Source: Leadbetterella sp964563435 (GTDB lineage: Bacteria > Bacteroidota > Bacteroidia > Cytophagales > Spirosomataceae). From it: a stretch of DNA of 64,000 nucleotides. The stretch is taken from the NCBI GenBank assembly GCA_964563435.1, contig CAZLXI010000012.1, forward strand, positions 48,141 to 112,140, given 5' to 3'. Under the pieces are notes generated by a model. That model was not told the origin of the DNA and searched no databases. It saw nothing but the letters and a program-made list of their open reading frames with translations. Position numbers and translations under genes: made by a program. Positions 15,579-24,643 of the stretch are shown one piece after another (within the stretch, counting starts at the first letter, position 1; each line of letters starts with the position of its first letter).

Positions 15579-15708
15579 GAAAATAGTTTAAAAATATTGA
15601 ATATATAAATATTTTTAAATATAATATTTTGATAATAAATACTATATATTATTTTTTATATATTTATAATTATTTAAAATAAGTATTTTTTGTATTTTTA
15701 GTAAACTC
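15579..15708. other. Extremely AT-rich divergent promoter region
   Basis: This stretch is nearly all A and T, with runs such as ATATATAAATATTTTTAAATATAATATTT. It separates the helical protein gene from the ribokinase gene, both GC-rich. It probably contains the promoter and bent or H-NS-like binding DNA controlling the nucleoside/ribose locus. No exact TAnnTTTG element stands out. Confidence 0.5.
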
Positions 15709-15762
15709 AGGCTGTGTAAGTTTACTGAAAATTTTAATAGTTAATATCAAAATATTACAAAA

Positions 15763-16677
15763 GTGATCCTGGAAAATAAGAAGAAAATAGTGGTAGTAGG
15801 AAGTTCGAATACAGATATGGTGATCAAGGCCGACAGGCTGCCCGTGCCCGGAGAAACGGTGATCGGAAGCCAGTTTATGATGAATCCTGGTGGAAAAGGA
15901 GCCAACCAGGCCGTGGCCATCGCCCGGATGGGCGGCGAGGTTACGTTCGTCACCAAAACAGGTAATGATCTTTTCGGACGCCAGTCGATGGAGCTTTACA
16001 ATTCCGAAAATATCAATACCGACTACGTTTTCTCCGATCCCGATCACCCGTCCGGCGTAGCCCTGATTTCGGTAGACGCCTACGGCGAGAACTGTATCCT
16101 GGTAGCACCTGGGGCAAACGGAGCGTTGACCGTACAGGATATTGAAACGGCAAGGCCGGAGCTGGAGAGCGCAGGTATCCTGCTGATGCAGTTGGAGATT
16201 CCGATAGAAACCGTGGAATATGCGGCGGAGATCGCGGCAGAGAAAGGGGTGAAAGTGGCGCTGAACCCGGCTCCTGCACAGACGCTGTCCAACGAGCTGC
16301 TGAACAGGCTCTACATCATCACCCCCAATAAGAATGAGGCGGAGATACTTTCCGGGGTGAAAGTGACCGACTGGGAATCGGCCCGGCGGGCAGCAGACCG
16401 TATCAGTGAGAAAGGCGTGGAGATCGTGGTGATCACTTTAGGCGGACTGGGAGCGTTGATCAAGGAAGGCAATCATTATCACCGGATAGAGGCGGAAAAA
16501 GTGGACGCCGTAGATACTACCGCTGCCGGAGATACTTTCTGCGGAACCCTCTGCGTGGGGCTTTCGGAGGGGAAGAGCGTGGTGGAGGCCGTACGCCTGG
16601 CCTGTAAAGCGGCGGCCATTACCGTCACCCGCATGGGTGCCCAGGCTTCACTTCCTCACCGGCATGAAATACTTTAA
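15763..16677 (+). CDS. rbsK: Ribokinase
   Basis: The 304-residue PfkB-family kinase begins VVVGSSNTDMVIKADRLPVPGETV and has NPGGKGANQAVAIARMGG, the ribokinase sugar-binding motif. It ends with the ATP-site/anion-hole signature VDTTAAGDTFCGTL, whose Asp is the catalytic base. It phosphorylates D-ribose to ribose 5-phosphate for the pentose phosphate pathway. The start is GTG at 15763, unusual here; no in-frame ATG gives a complete first strand. It is the first gene of the nucleoside/ribose locus, 17 bp before the nucleoside hydrolase gene. Confidence 0.92.
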   Translation: MILENKKKIVVVGSSNTDMVIKADRLPVPGETVIGSQFMMNPGGKGANQAVAIARMGGEVTFVTKTGNDLFGRQSMELYNSENINTDYVFSDPDHPSGVALISVDAYGENCILVAPGANGALTVQDIETARPELESAGILLMQLEIPIETVEYAAEIAAEKGVKVALNPAPAQTLSNELLNRLYIITPNKNEAEILSGVKVTDWESARRAADRISEKGVEIVVITLGGLGALIKEGNHYHRIEAEKVDAVDTTAAGDTFCGTLCVGLSEGKSVVEAVRLACKAAAITVTRMGAQASLPHRHEIL

Positions 16678-16694
16678 CCTTAATCAGGATACCT

Positions 16695-17726
16695 ATGAAA
16701 AAGCTATTCACCTTTATTTTCCTGGCGGCGCTTCCCTGGTCGGCCTGCACCAGGCAGGAATCTTCTGAAGACCCTTCCCTGAACATCATCTTTGAAACGG
16801 ATATGGGCAATGACGTGGATGATGCCCTGGCCCTCGACATGATCTATAAATACCTCGATGCCGGGAAGATCAACCTGCTGGCCGTTTCTTCCAATAAGGA
16901 AAGCCGGTATTCTACGGAATACATTGACCTGATGAACCGGTGGTACGGCTATCCCGACATCCCTATCGCCAAAGTGGTGGACGGGATAGACAGCGAGAAC
17001 GACGCCCGTAAATATGCGGAGTTTGTGTGCTTGCAAAAAGACAGTACAGGTCAACCGCTTTTCTCCCGGCCGGCCTTTGACCATGAGAAGGTGCCCGAGG
17101 CGGTTAGCCTGTACCGGAAGCTGCTGGCCGAACGGCCGGACCACTCCGTTACCATCGTATCGGTGGGCTTTTCCACCAATATCTTTCGTTTGCTGCAGTC
17201 GGTTGCCGACGAGCATTCCCATTTGTCGGGCAGGGAGCTGATCGCCAGGAAAGTAAAGCTGCTGTCGATCATGGCCGGGAGCTTCGGCGAGAAAAGACTG
17301 GCCGAGTACAATGTGGTGAAAGACATACCCGCAGCGCAGATCATTGCCGACGACTGGCCTACCCCGGTGGTCTTTACGCCGTTTGAGGCCGGGATAGCCG
17401 TGAAATACCCGGCCGTCAGCATTGAAAATGATTTCAGATGGGCAGAACACCACCCGGTGGTAGAAGCCTATAAGCATTACCTCGACATGCCCTACGACCG
17501 GCCCACCTGGGACCTGATCGCCCTGCTGTACGTGGTGGAGAACTCACCGGAGTATTTTACGGAAAGCGCTCCCGGAAAAGTGACCGTGGACGACAAGGGA
17601 TTTACGTCGTTTTCTGCCGAAGCAGAAGGGAATCATAAATACCTGACGCTCGACAGCTTGCAGGCAGAGAAAACCCGGCAACGGTTTGTAGAGCTGATCA
17701 CCGCGCAACCCAAAAACAGGAAATAA
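16695..17726 (+). CDS. Lipoprotein nucleoside hydrolase (IunH-like)
   Basis: MKKLFTFIFLAALPWSAC is a lipoprotein signal with Cys18 as the acylated residue. The mature N-terminus IIFETDMGNDVDDALAL is the calcium-binding aspartate cluster (DxDxxxDD) of inosine-uridine nucleoside hydrolases. These cleave the N-glycosidic bond of nucleosides to ribose and base. The lipobox puts it on the outer membrane or periplasmic face of a membrane. It is the second gene of the locus, between ribokinase and the sugar permease. Two further nucleoside-hydrolase-like genes lie downstream, so the set may divide labour between locations or nucleosides. Confidence 0.87.
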   Translation: MKKLFTFIFLAALPWSACTRQESSEDPSLNIIFETDMGNDVDDALALDMIYKYLDAGKINLLAVSSNKESRYSTEYIDLMNRWYGYPDIPIAKVVDGIDSENDARKYAEFVCLQKDSTGQPLFSRPAFDHEKVPEAVSLYRKLLAERPDHSVTIVSVGFSTNIFRLLQSVADEHSHLSGRELIARKVKLLSIMAGSFGEKRLAEYNVVKDIPAAQIIADDWPTPVVFTPFEAGIAVKYPAVSIENDFRWAEHHPVVEAYKHYLDMPYDRPTWDLIALLYVVENSPEYFTESAPGKVTVDDKGFTSFSAEAEGNHKYLTLDSLQAEKTRQRFVELITAQPKNRK

Positions 17727-17744
17727 CCTTAAATACTTACAGAT

Positions 17745-18749
17745 ATGTTTATCGTAGATAACTATACATTGGCCGTCATTTTCTGTGTCATCACTATGAT
17801 CTGCTGGGGATCGTGGGGAAATACCCAGAAGCTGGCGGGAAAGTCATGGCGGTTTGAGCTTTTCTACTGGGACTACGTCACAGGCATCCTCCTGTTCTCG
17901 CTCATCTCCGCCTTTACGCTGGGAAGCTTCGGTGAGGCCGGCCGCAGCTTCATCCCGGATCTGCAGCAGGCGGAATGGGAGAATATACGGAGTGCTTTTA
18001 TCGGCGGAGTGGTGTTCAATGCCGCCAATATCCTGTTGTCGGCCGCTATCTCCATAGCCGGGTTATCGGTGGCTTTCCCGGTAGGGATAGGGCTGGCCCT
18101 GGTGCTGGGGGTGATCGTGAATTATATGGGCTCCTCCAAAGGAGACCCCGTTCTTCTTTTTGCAGGCGTGGCCCTGGTAACGGTGGCCATTGTCTTTAAT
18201 GCTATTGCGTACGGCAAGCAGGCCAAGCAGGCGCAGAAGGTGTCATCGAAAGGACTTATCCTGTCGCTGGTGGCCGGGCTGCTGATGTCGTTTTTCTACC
18301 GTTTTGTAGCGGCCTCCATGGACCTGGAAGATTTTGTGAACCCGGCGGCGGGTAAGATGACTCCCTATACCGCCATGTTCATCTTTGCCGTAGGCATCTT
18401 CGTCAGCAACTTCCTGTTCAACACCCTGGTGATGCGTAAGCCCTTCGAGGGAACGCCCGTGAGCTATGGGGAATACTTCAGGGGGAGCTTCGGGATCCAT
18501 GCGGTGGGTATCCTGGGCGGGCTGATCTGGGGGCTGGGCAATGCCTTCAACCTGATCGCTGCCGGAAAGGCCGGTGCAGCGGTGTCTTATGGCCTCGGGC
18601 AGGGGGCCACGTTGGTGTCGGCGCTTTGGGGTGTGTTTATTTGGAAAGAGTTCCGGAATGCACCCAAAGATGCGAATAAGTACCTGTATCTTATGTTTAT
18701 CCTGTTCCTGGCAGGCCTCGCCCTGATCATTAAAGCAGGATCCAATTAA
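17745..18749 (+). CDS. GRP-family sugar permease (putative ribose importer)
   Basis: The protein has about ten hydrophobic helices in 334 residues. It opens with IFCVITMICWGSWGNTQKLAGKSWRFELFYWDY and has SVAFPVGIGLALVLGVIVNY, both typical of the glucose/ribose porter branch of the drug/metabolite transporter superfamily (often labelled RbsU-like or 'DMT permease' in Bacteroidota). It should import free ribose across the inner membrane by secondary transport. It lies between a nucleoside hydrolase and the SusC gene, in the place held by the ribose transporter in the rus locus of Bacteroides thetaiotaomicron. Substrate is inferred from context. Confidence 0.85.
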   Translation: MFIVDNYTLAVIFCVITMICWGSWGNTQKLAGKSWRFELFYWDYVTGILLFSLISAFTLGSFGEAGRSFIPDLQQAEWENIRSAFIGGVVFNAANILLSAAISIAGLSVAFPVGIGLALVLGVIVNYMGSSKGDPVLLFAGVALVTVAIVFNAIAYGKQAKQAQKVSSKGLILSLVAGLLMSFFYRFVAASMDLEDFVNPAAGKMTPYTAMFIFAVGIFVSNFLFNTLVMRKPFEGTPVSYGEYFRGSFGIHAVGILGGLIWGLGNAFNLIAAGKAGAAVSYGLGQGATLVSALWGVFIWKEFRNAPKDANKYLYLMFILFLAGLALIIKAGSN

Positions 18750-18777
18750 CCGGAATTAACCTTAAATAATATATAGT

Positions 18778-21700
18778 ATGAATCGGACTTTGTTTTTCTT
18801 AAAAGGAAAAGCATGGCAGAGACTGTTTTGTTCTTTGTTGTGTGTTTTGAGCTGCAGCATCCTGTCTTACGGTCAGCAGAAAGTAGACGGCAGGGTGACC
18901 GACGAAGCCGGCGAGCCGGTGATCGGAGCCAGTGTCAAAGAGCGGGGGACCACCAATGCGGTAGCGACCGATACAGACGGGAAGTTCTCCCTCTCCGTAA
19001 AAGCCGGAGCGGTCATAGAAGTTTCATTTGTGGGCTACTTAACGGAAATGGTGCCGGTAGAAAACCGCACGGAGCTTTCCATTACGCTCAGGCTCGACAG
19101 CCAGTCGCTGGAAGAGCTGGTGGTGATCGGGTACGGTATAGTGAAGAAAAAAGACCTGACTGGTGCAGTATCTGTGATCAATACCGATGCTTTGAGAGAC
19201 CGGAACTCCCAGGATATTGTGGGGGCATTGCAGGGGCTTGCATCGGGTGTGCGGGTGACCTCAAGCGGCTTGCCCGGACAGCAGGCCATTGTCAGGATCC
19301 GCGGACTGGGCAGCCTTACCAATAATAATCCCCTGTTTATTGTCGACGGTATGATCGGGGGAGAAGCTCACCTGAACCCGGCCGACGTGGAATCCATCCA
19401 GGTGCTGAAAGATGCGTCTGCGGCGGCCATATACGGATCAAGAGCAGCAAACGGTGTGATCATCATCACTACCAAACAGGGCGCTGAAGGCCCTATGAAA
19501 ATTCAACTGGATGCCAATGTCACTACCACCAACCTCCCCCGGTATGACCTGATGGATGCCACCACATGGAAGAGATACAACGACATGGCCTATGATGAGG
19601 CTATAAGAGCAGGCGTGGCCGGTGTGGTAAGAAGGCAGAACCACTTTGACGGGAATACCGACTGGCAGGAAGAAATGCTGGGTACGGGAGTGCTTCAGAA
19701 CTATAACCTGTCTTTTTCAGGAGGTTCAAGATCAGGCAGGTATTTTGTAGCCTTTAACCGGATGGTGGACGAAGGTGCGCTATATTCCACTGGGTATGAC
19801 CGTTACGGTTTCCGGGTAAATACGAGTGGTCAAAAGGGTATATTTTCATTCGGAGAAAATATAGTGTATACCAAAACGACGAGGCAGAACCTGAACGGAA
19901 ATCCCTGGGCGAACTTCATCGGGATATCGCCCACCATACCGGTGAAAGACCCCAATAACCCCGGTGGGTACGGTTACGGTAACCCGGACAGGGCCAATAA
20001 TTACGGCCTGAACATGGTAGCCATGCAGGATCTCAGGCCCCAAGATAATCCTGAAAATATCCTGAAAGCCAATGTGTACGGGCAGATCTCCATCTTTAAA
20101 GATCTTCATGCGAAGCTGAACCTGGCCTATACCTGGTATTCGGGGATCACCAATACGCTGAGAAAGTCAGGCAACTGGACCATGGGACAGGGGAACGACG
20201 CCTCCAGCCTGGGCTTTGAAAACTACCGGAGTGACGATATCCTGGTAGAACAGACCTTTAATTACAAGAAGCTGATCGGGAAGCACGATATAGATGCCGT
20301 GGCGGGTGCTACGTATAACAGCTTCCTGGGTAAATCCAACTGGATCACCAAGCTGAACCCGCTGATGGTAGGCGATGAATACATTACCTCCCTGGATGCC
20401 GCTACTGGTATCACCACGGCCGGTGGCAGCTACCAGGAGGCCAGGATCATGTCTTATCTGGGCAGGGTGAATTATGCGTATGACGATAAGTACCTGCTGC
20501 AGATGACGCTGCGCCGCGACGGTACCTCCCGGCTGCCGGAAACCACCCGTTGGGGTAACTTTGCTTCCTTTTCAGCGGCATGGCGTATCAGCAATGAGGC
20601 CTTCTTCAAGGTGCCTTTCATTGATGACCTGAAGCTGAGAGCCAGCCACGGTACCCTGGGTAACAGCAGCATCGGCTACTGGGATTACCAGGCGGTGATC
20701 AATACGGCACCCCGCGCCGTTTTCGGTTCTCCGGAACACGTGATATTGGGCATGACGCAGTCGCGCCTGACCAACACCGACCTGGTCTGGGAGAGGAAGA
20801 CCACCACCAATATCGGCTTTGATGCCGCGGTACTGAGAAACAGGCTGACCTTCACGGCAGAGTACTTTAAATCTACGAGTAAAGACCTGCTCGTGTATCT
20901 GCCGATCCTCATGTCATCGGGCAATGAAGGCGGGAACCCGGCGGTGAATGCAGGCAGCCTGACCAATAACGGGGTAGAAGTGGAGCTGGGCTGGAAAGAT
21001 AACCTGACGAAAGACTTCTCCTATTCGGCATCGGTGAACCTGTCGCGGATAAGGAACAAAATACTGGACTTGGGGTATGGCAGAACGGAATACTACGAGT
21101 CACTCTCCAAAGCCGAGATCGGGCAGCCGCTAGGAGCCTTCTATCTCTATAAAATGCTGGGAATATTCCAATCGGCCGAGGAAGTGCTGAATCACAGAAA
21201 TTCGGAGGGCAAGGTGATCCAGCCGAATGCATTGCCGGGCGATATTAAATACGATGACTACAACGGTGACGGTATCATTTCGTCGGAAGACCGGCAACTG
21301 GTAGGGAATCCCTGGCCGAAATTTGAGCTGGGACTGAACCTGGGAGCGGCCTACAAATCCTTTGATTTGAGTATAAACGGGTACGGCCGCTTTGGGCACG
21401 ATGTGTGGAACGGTTCTGCTGCGGCCGCCGCCGACTTTGCCAACAACCAGAATAACTTTAACGGTATTGTACCCTGGACGGCCGAAAACCCGGTGAATGA
21501 TCGCCCGAGGATCGTTTTCGGCGATACGCGTAACAGCCGGGGCGACCAGGACCGCTGGTTGGAAAAGGGTTCTTTCTTCCGTCTTAGCCAGATAGCACTG
21601 GGATATACGGTTCCTTCGGCCTGGTCCGGCGCCATTGGCCTGGAAAGGGCGCGTGCGGGAGTGACCCTTCAGAACATGGTCACCTTTACGAAATATTCCG

Positions 21701-21807
21701 GGCTGGATCCGGAGTTCAGAGATGGCGGGATATTTACCATTGGAGCCGACAATATGTCGTTTCCCAATCCCCGCTCCATCATGTTTTCTTTATCCTTAAC
21801 CTTTTAA
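18778..21807 (+). CDS. SusC-like TonB-dependent receptor of the nucleoside/ribose locus
   Basis: A signal peptide (to about residue 33, ILSYGQQ) is followed by a carboxypeptidase-regulatory-like domain (VDGRVTDEAGEPVIGASV, to about residue 108) and a TonB box/linker (ELVVIGYG). The plug domain (GAVSVINTDAL to IYGSRAANGVIIITTKQG) and a large beta-barrel ending in an aromatic residue (LSLTF) follow. At 1009 residues it is of normal size and has no STN domain, so it is not tied to a sigma/FecR pair; none is nearby. With the SusD partner 5 bp downstream it should take up nucleosides or ribosides through the outer membrane. Confidence 0.93.
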   Translation: MNRTLFFLKGKAWQRLFCSLLCVLSCSILSYGQQKVDGRVTDEAGEPVIGASVKERGTTNAVATDTDGKFSLSVKAGAVIEVSFVGYLTEMVPVENRTELSITLRLDSQSLEELVVIGYGIVKKKDLTGAVSVINTDALRDRNSQDIVGALQGLASGVRVTSSGLPGQQAIVRIRGLGSLTNNNPLFIVDGMIGGEAHLNPADVESIQVLKDASAAAIYGSRAANGVIIITTKQGAEGPMKIQLDANVTTTNLPRYDLMDATTWKRYNDMAYDEAIRAGVAGVVRRQNHFDGNTDWQEEMLGTGVLQNYNLSFSGGSRSGRYFVAFNRMVDEGALYSTGYDRYGFRVNTSGQKGIFSFGENIVYTKTTRQNLNGNPWANFIGISPTIPVKDPNNPGGYGYGNPDRANNYGLNMVAMQDLRPQDNPENILKANVYGQISIFKDLHAKLNLAYTWYSGITNTLRKSGNWTMGQGNDASSLGFENYRSDDILVEQTFNYKKLIGKHDIDAVAGATYNSFLGKSNWITKLNPLMVGDEYITSLDAATGITTAGGSYQEARIMSYLGRVNYAYDDKYLLQMTLRRDGTSRLPETTRWGNFASFSAAWRISNEAFFKVPFIDDLKLRASHGTLGNSSIGYWDYQAVINTAPRAVFGSPEHVILGMTQSRLTNTDLVWERKTTTNIGFDAAVLRNRLTFTAEYFKSTSKDLLVYLPILMSSGNEGGNPAVNAGSLTNNGVEVELGWKDNLTKDFSYSASVNLSRIRNKILDLGYGRTEYYESLSKAEIGQPLGAFYLYKMLGIFQSAEEVLNHRNSEGKVIQPNALPGDIKYDDYNGDGIISSEDRQLVGNPWPKFELGLNLGAAYKSFDLSINGYGRFGHDVWNGSAAAAADFANNQNNFNGIVPWTAENPVNDRPRIVFGDTRNSRGDQDRWLEKGSFFRLSQIALGYTVPSAWSGAIGLERARAGVTLQNMVTFTKYSGLDPEFRDGGIFTIGADNMSFPNPRSIMFSLSLTF

Positions 21808-21812
21808 TCGTC

Positions 21813-23381
21813 ATGAAGAAATATAGTATTATTTGTTTTACCTGCCTGCTCTCCTTTGCGGTGACTTCATGTGATGACAGCGGGCTGGACCTGATCAATG
21901 AGAACACCATCTCTACCGGTAATTTCTGGAAAACCGAGCAGGATGCAGAACGCGGAGTAGTGGCCGTTTACGGTATGTTCTACCGCCAGGGCACCTGGAC
22001 CCGCAACATCTACACCCAGATGCAGGGAATGGCCGACGACGGCGTGAGCCTGGCCGGGTGGACGGAGCTGAACGAATACGCCAAATTCATTTTTACCAAC
22101 TATAACTTCGGCGAAGTGAACACCAAAATGTGGCGGGAACACTACGTGGCCATCTTCCGGGCCAACCAGGTGCTGGATAAGATCAATGATATCCCGTTTG
22201 CCAACGAGCAGTATAAGCAGGACCTGATCGGCCAGGTGAAATTTCTGCGTTCCTTCTATTATTTCTATATCACTACACTGTGGGATAATATACCGTTTGT
22301 TTTGAAGACCTCTTCGGCAGCGGATATGCCGGAGCAGAAGTCGCCCCAGGAAGTTTTTGCACAGTTGGAGATCGACCTCCAGTATGCCATAGAAAAGCTT
22401 CCGGCTACCCGGCCGGCTTCTGAAGTAGGTAGACCGACCAAAGGAGCGGCTTACGGATTACTGGCCAAAGTATACATGCAGAACCATAAATACAGTGATG
22501 CCATTCGGTGTTTTGAATGGCTGGTAGACGGTGAAGGCAGGAACCATTATGACCTGGTAGCCAATTATGGGGACAACTTCAGCAATAAAACGGAGAACAA
22601 CAGGGAGTCGCTCTATGAGATCCAGTTTTCGCTGATCAACCGGGTGGGGTTCGACCAGACCGACAACTACCTCGATCCGAATGCCCAGCTCGGAACCCAG
22701 ATAGAAATGAACCAGGCGCCGGTAGGGATAGGATGGAATAATGTGGAAGCCAGAAGATGGCTGGTGGATTACTACAAGCGGGAAAAAACCGTGGACGGGA
22801 AGAACGATATCCGGCTGTTTTATAGTGTATGGTATAATGATGCAGGCAAGGATTTTCCCGAAAGGTCTGATACCCTTGTATATGGAAACAGGTGGAGAAA
22901 CGACTGGGGAAACCGGGTATTCATCAAGAAATACAGCACCGATGCCAGTCCGCTTTACTACTGGAACGATAACAATTTCAGGTCACTCCGGTACGCAGAC
23001 ATGCTGCTGCTGTATGCAGAAGCCCTGAATGAAGTGAACGGCCCTACGGCCAAGGCGGTGGAATGTGTGAACAGGGTGAGGCAAAGGGTGAATCTACCCA
23101 CCCTTCAGAACAGCACATTCTATAACGCCGCTACTATCACAGGGAGCAAAGAAGCCTTCCGGGAGCACCTGAAGATAGAGCGGGGACTTGAGCTGAGCCT
23201 GGAATGTGTGCGGTGGATCGATCTGAAAAGGTGGGGGCTGGATAACCAGGCCACTATTGACCAGTTGAAAACCCGGGATGCGGACTTTAACAACTTCATT
23301 GTGGGGAAATCCCAGCGAATGCCGATTCCTCAGAGTGAGGTGGATAATAACCCTAATTTGACCCAGAATCCTAATTATTGA
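21813..23381 (+). CDS. SusD-like surface lipoprotein (RagB/SusD family)
   Basis: The lipobox AVTSC places the acylated Cys at residue 20. The mature N-terminus has the SusD start (LDLINENTISTGNFWKTEQDAERGVVAVYGMFY), TPR-like helices (QVKFLRSFYYFYITTLWDNIPFV and GAAYGLLAKVYMQNHKYSDAI) and the C-terminal family motif LRYADMLLLYAEALNEVNG through PIPQSEVDNNPNLTQNPNY. It caps the SusC barrel and binds ligand at the cell surface. A hairpin 13 bp after its stop codon separates it from the following gene. Confidence 0.93.
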   Translation: MKKYSIICFTCLLSFAVTSCDDSGLDLINENTISTGNFWKTEQDAERGVVAVYGMFYRQGTWTRNIYTQMQGMADDGVSLAGWTELNEYAKFIFTNYNFGEVNTKMWREHYVAIFRANQVLDKINDIPFANEQYKQDLIGQVKFLRSFYYFYITTLWDNIPFVLKTSSAADMPEQKSPQEVFAQLEIDLQYAIEKLPATRPASEVGRPTKGAAYGLLAKVYMQNHKYSDAIRCFEWLVDGEGRNHYDLVANYGDNFSNKTENNRESLYEIQFSLINRVGFDQTDNYLDPNAQLGTQIEMNQAPVGIGWNNVEARRWLVDYYKREKTVDGKNDIRLFYSVWYNDAGKDFPERSDTLVYGNRWRNDWGNRVFIKKYSTDASPLYYWNDNNFRSLRYADMLLLYAEALNEVNGPTAKAVECVNRVRQRVNLPTLQNSTFYNAATITGSKEAFREHLKIERGLELSLECVRWIDLKRWGLDNQATIDQLKTRDADFNNFIVGKSQRMPIPQSEVDNNPNLTQNPNY

Positions 23382-23393
23382 TTGGGGTTGGAA

Positions 23394-23426
23394 GGAGGCT
23401 GAAAGGTTCTTTATTTTTCAGCCTCC
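23394..23426 (+). terminator. Hairpin after susD (possible attenuator)
   Basis: GGAGGCTGAAA (23394-23404) pairs exactly with TTTCAGCCTCC (23416-23426) around an 11-nt loop. There is no long U-tract after it, so it more likely stabilises the SusC/D message or gives partial termination before the glycosidase-like gene than full termination. Confidence 0.6.
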
Positions 23427-23451
23427 CTCACCCATTAAAAAATTATAGATT

Positions 23452-24477
23452 ATGAAAAAACTGGTATTATGGACTTTGATTCTTCCGGGAGCAGGGCTTT
23501 CCATGAGCTATGCCCAAAAAGAGATCACGCCCGAAGTGAACTACGAATTCAGCGGCGGCGCCGGGCACTACAATTATGCCCCCAGCGTTATCCAAGACGA
23601 ATACGGTATCCGTTATGCCTTTGTTTGCCAGAACCTGGAGCCTTTTAAGATAGTAGATTATGTGTATCTCTATAAAGGCATCCCTACCAAAGACGGCTAT
23701 CGCTGGCAGCCAGGAACACGGATCCTGGATCCTTCCGATCTCGGCTGGGACATCAATCATATCTGTGATCCCGATGTACGGAAATTCAGAACTACCTATC
23801 ATGGTGAAACCTACGAGTACATTATGACCTACCTGGGTACCGATCAATGGGATAATTTTCATAACCAGATAGGCCTGGCAGTCTCCAAAAATATCGAGGG
23901 GCCATACATTAAATTTGATAAAAATCCCATTATCGGTTCATCGAGCCGCACCACCTGGGGAGTAGGGCAAAGCACGTCCATTGTGCTGAACGACTCCACC
24001 CTGCGGATATTCTATTCCAATTCAAACGGTGGTTTTACCTACCGGGATGCCGTCATGAATAACCTGGACAACATCCGGATGGGGCCGGAAAAATACATTA
24101 AGAACATGCCGGGAAACAACTACCCGGCGTTTTCTGCTAAGAATGTATACATGGTGTCGGAAAGAAGGGTGGACATGGATAAACTGATCCCTACCTGGGT
24201 AGGAAACGTGGCGCAATTGTCCTATATTCCCCTGGGGCAGGACCTGAGTACCGACGGGAATCAGTGGATAAAAATGGGCGCGGTCACCCCACGTGAATCC
24301 GGGTTTCCCCGGAACCATAATCCCGGCATTCTGACCGATGAAAAAGGGTATATGCTTAATGATGACGAGCTGATCATGTATTTTACCCCCGCTGTGACCG
24401 GCGCCAACTGGCTCTGGTCTTACGACATGTATTCAGCCCGGTTTGATCTGAAAAAATACTTTACGAATGCTAAATAA
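23452..24477 (+). CDS. Beta-propeller glycosidase-like protein (putative RusGH counterpart)
   Basis: A signal peptide ends near residue 21 (SMSYAQ). The mature protein shows propeller-like repeats: YNYAPSVIQDEYGIRYAFVCQN, INHICDPDVRKF, GVGQSTSIVLND and FPRNHNPGILTD. The D-P-x-V and R-N-H-N motifs recall GH43/GH32-type five-bladed propellers, but I cannot identify a certain family or catalytic triad. It shares these motifs with the lipoprotein at 25933-27063, so the two are paralogues. Its place after SusD and between nucleoside hydrolases matches the predicted glycoside hydrolase of the rus locus. It may release riboside from a larger ligand. Confidence 0.7.
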   Translation: MKKLVLWTLILPGAGLSMSYAQKEITPEVNYEFSGGAGHYNYAPSVIQDEYGIRYAFVCQNLEPFKIVDYVYLYKGIPTKDGYRWQPGTRILDPSDLGWDINHICDPDVRKFRTTYHGETYEYIMTYLGTDQWDNFHNQIGLAVSKNIEGPYIKFDKNPIIGSSSRTTWGVGQSTSIVLNDSTLRIFYSNSNGGFTYRDAVMNNLDNIRMGPEKYIKNMPGNNYPAFSAKNVYMVSERRVDMDKLIPTWVGNVAQLSYIPLGQDLSTDGNQWIKMGAVTPRESGFPRNHNPGILTDEKGYMLNDDELIMYFTPAVTGANWLWSYDMYSARFDLKKYFTNAK

Positions 24478-24478
24478 G

Positions 24479-24643
24479 TTAGTGTTATGTCAAGCATATT
24501 ATGTCTGCAAATACAGATTATTTTTCACATACTCTTCGTTAAAAAAATGAACCGTAACGCTGCTATGCTTAATTTTTTTGCCTCGATTACGCAAAAAAAT
24601 AATTGTGTCTTTACAAGACACAATATGCTTGACCTGACACTAG
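24479..24643. mobile_element. MITE-like element with about 48-bp imperfect terminal inverted repeats
   Basis: The left end 24479-24525 (TTAGTGTTATGTCAAGCATA...) is an imperfect reverse complement of the right end 24595-24643 (...TATGCTTGACCTGACACTAG), with about 80 percent match by eye. About 70 AT-rich bases lie between. No transposase or clear target duplication is seen. The right end overlaps the chosen start codon of the following nucleoside hydrolase gene, so the insertion seems to have supplied its first codons and probably its leader. Confidence 0.55.

Noticed and set aside
16704..17477. 257-residue minus-strand frame within the nucleoside hydrolase gene
   Set aside because: The plus-strand reading contains a lipobox and the metal-binding aspartate cluster; the opposite frame shows nothing recognisable.
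24487..24624. 46-codon N-terminal extension of the middle nucleoside hydrolase
   Set aside because: It lies within the MITE-like repeat and would bury the signal peptide; the ATG at 24625 gives a normal exported protein.
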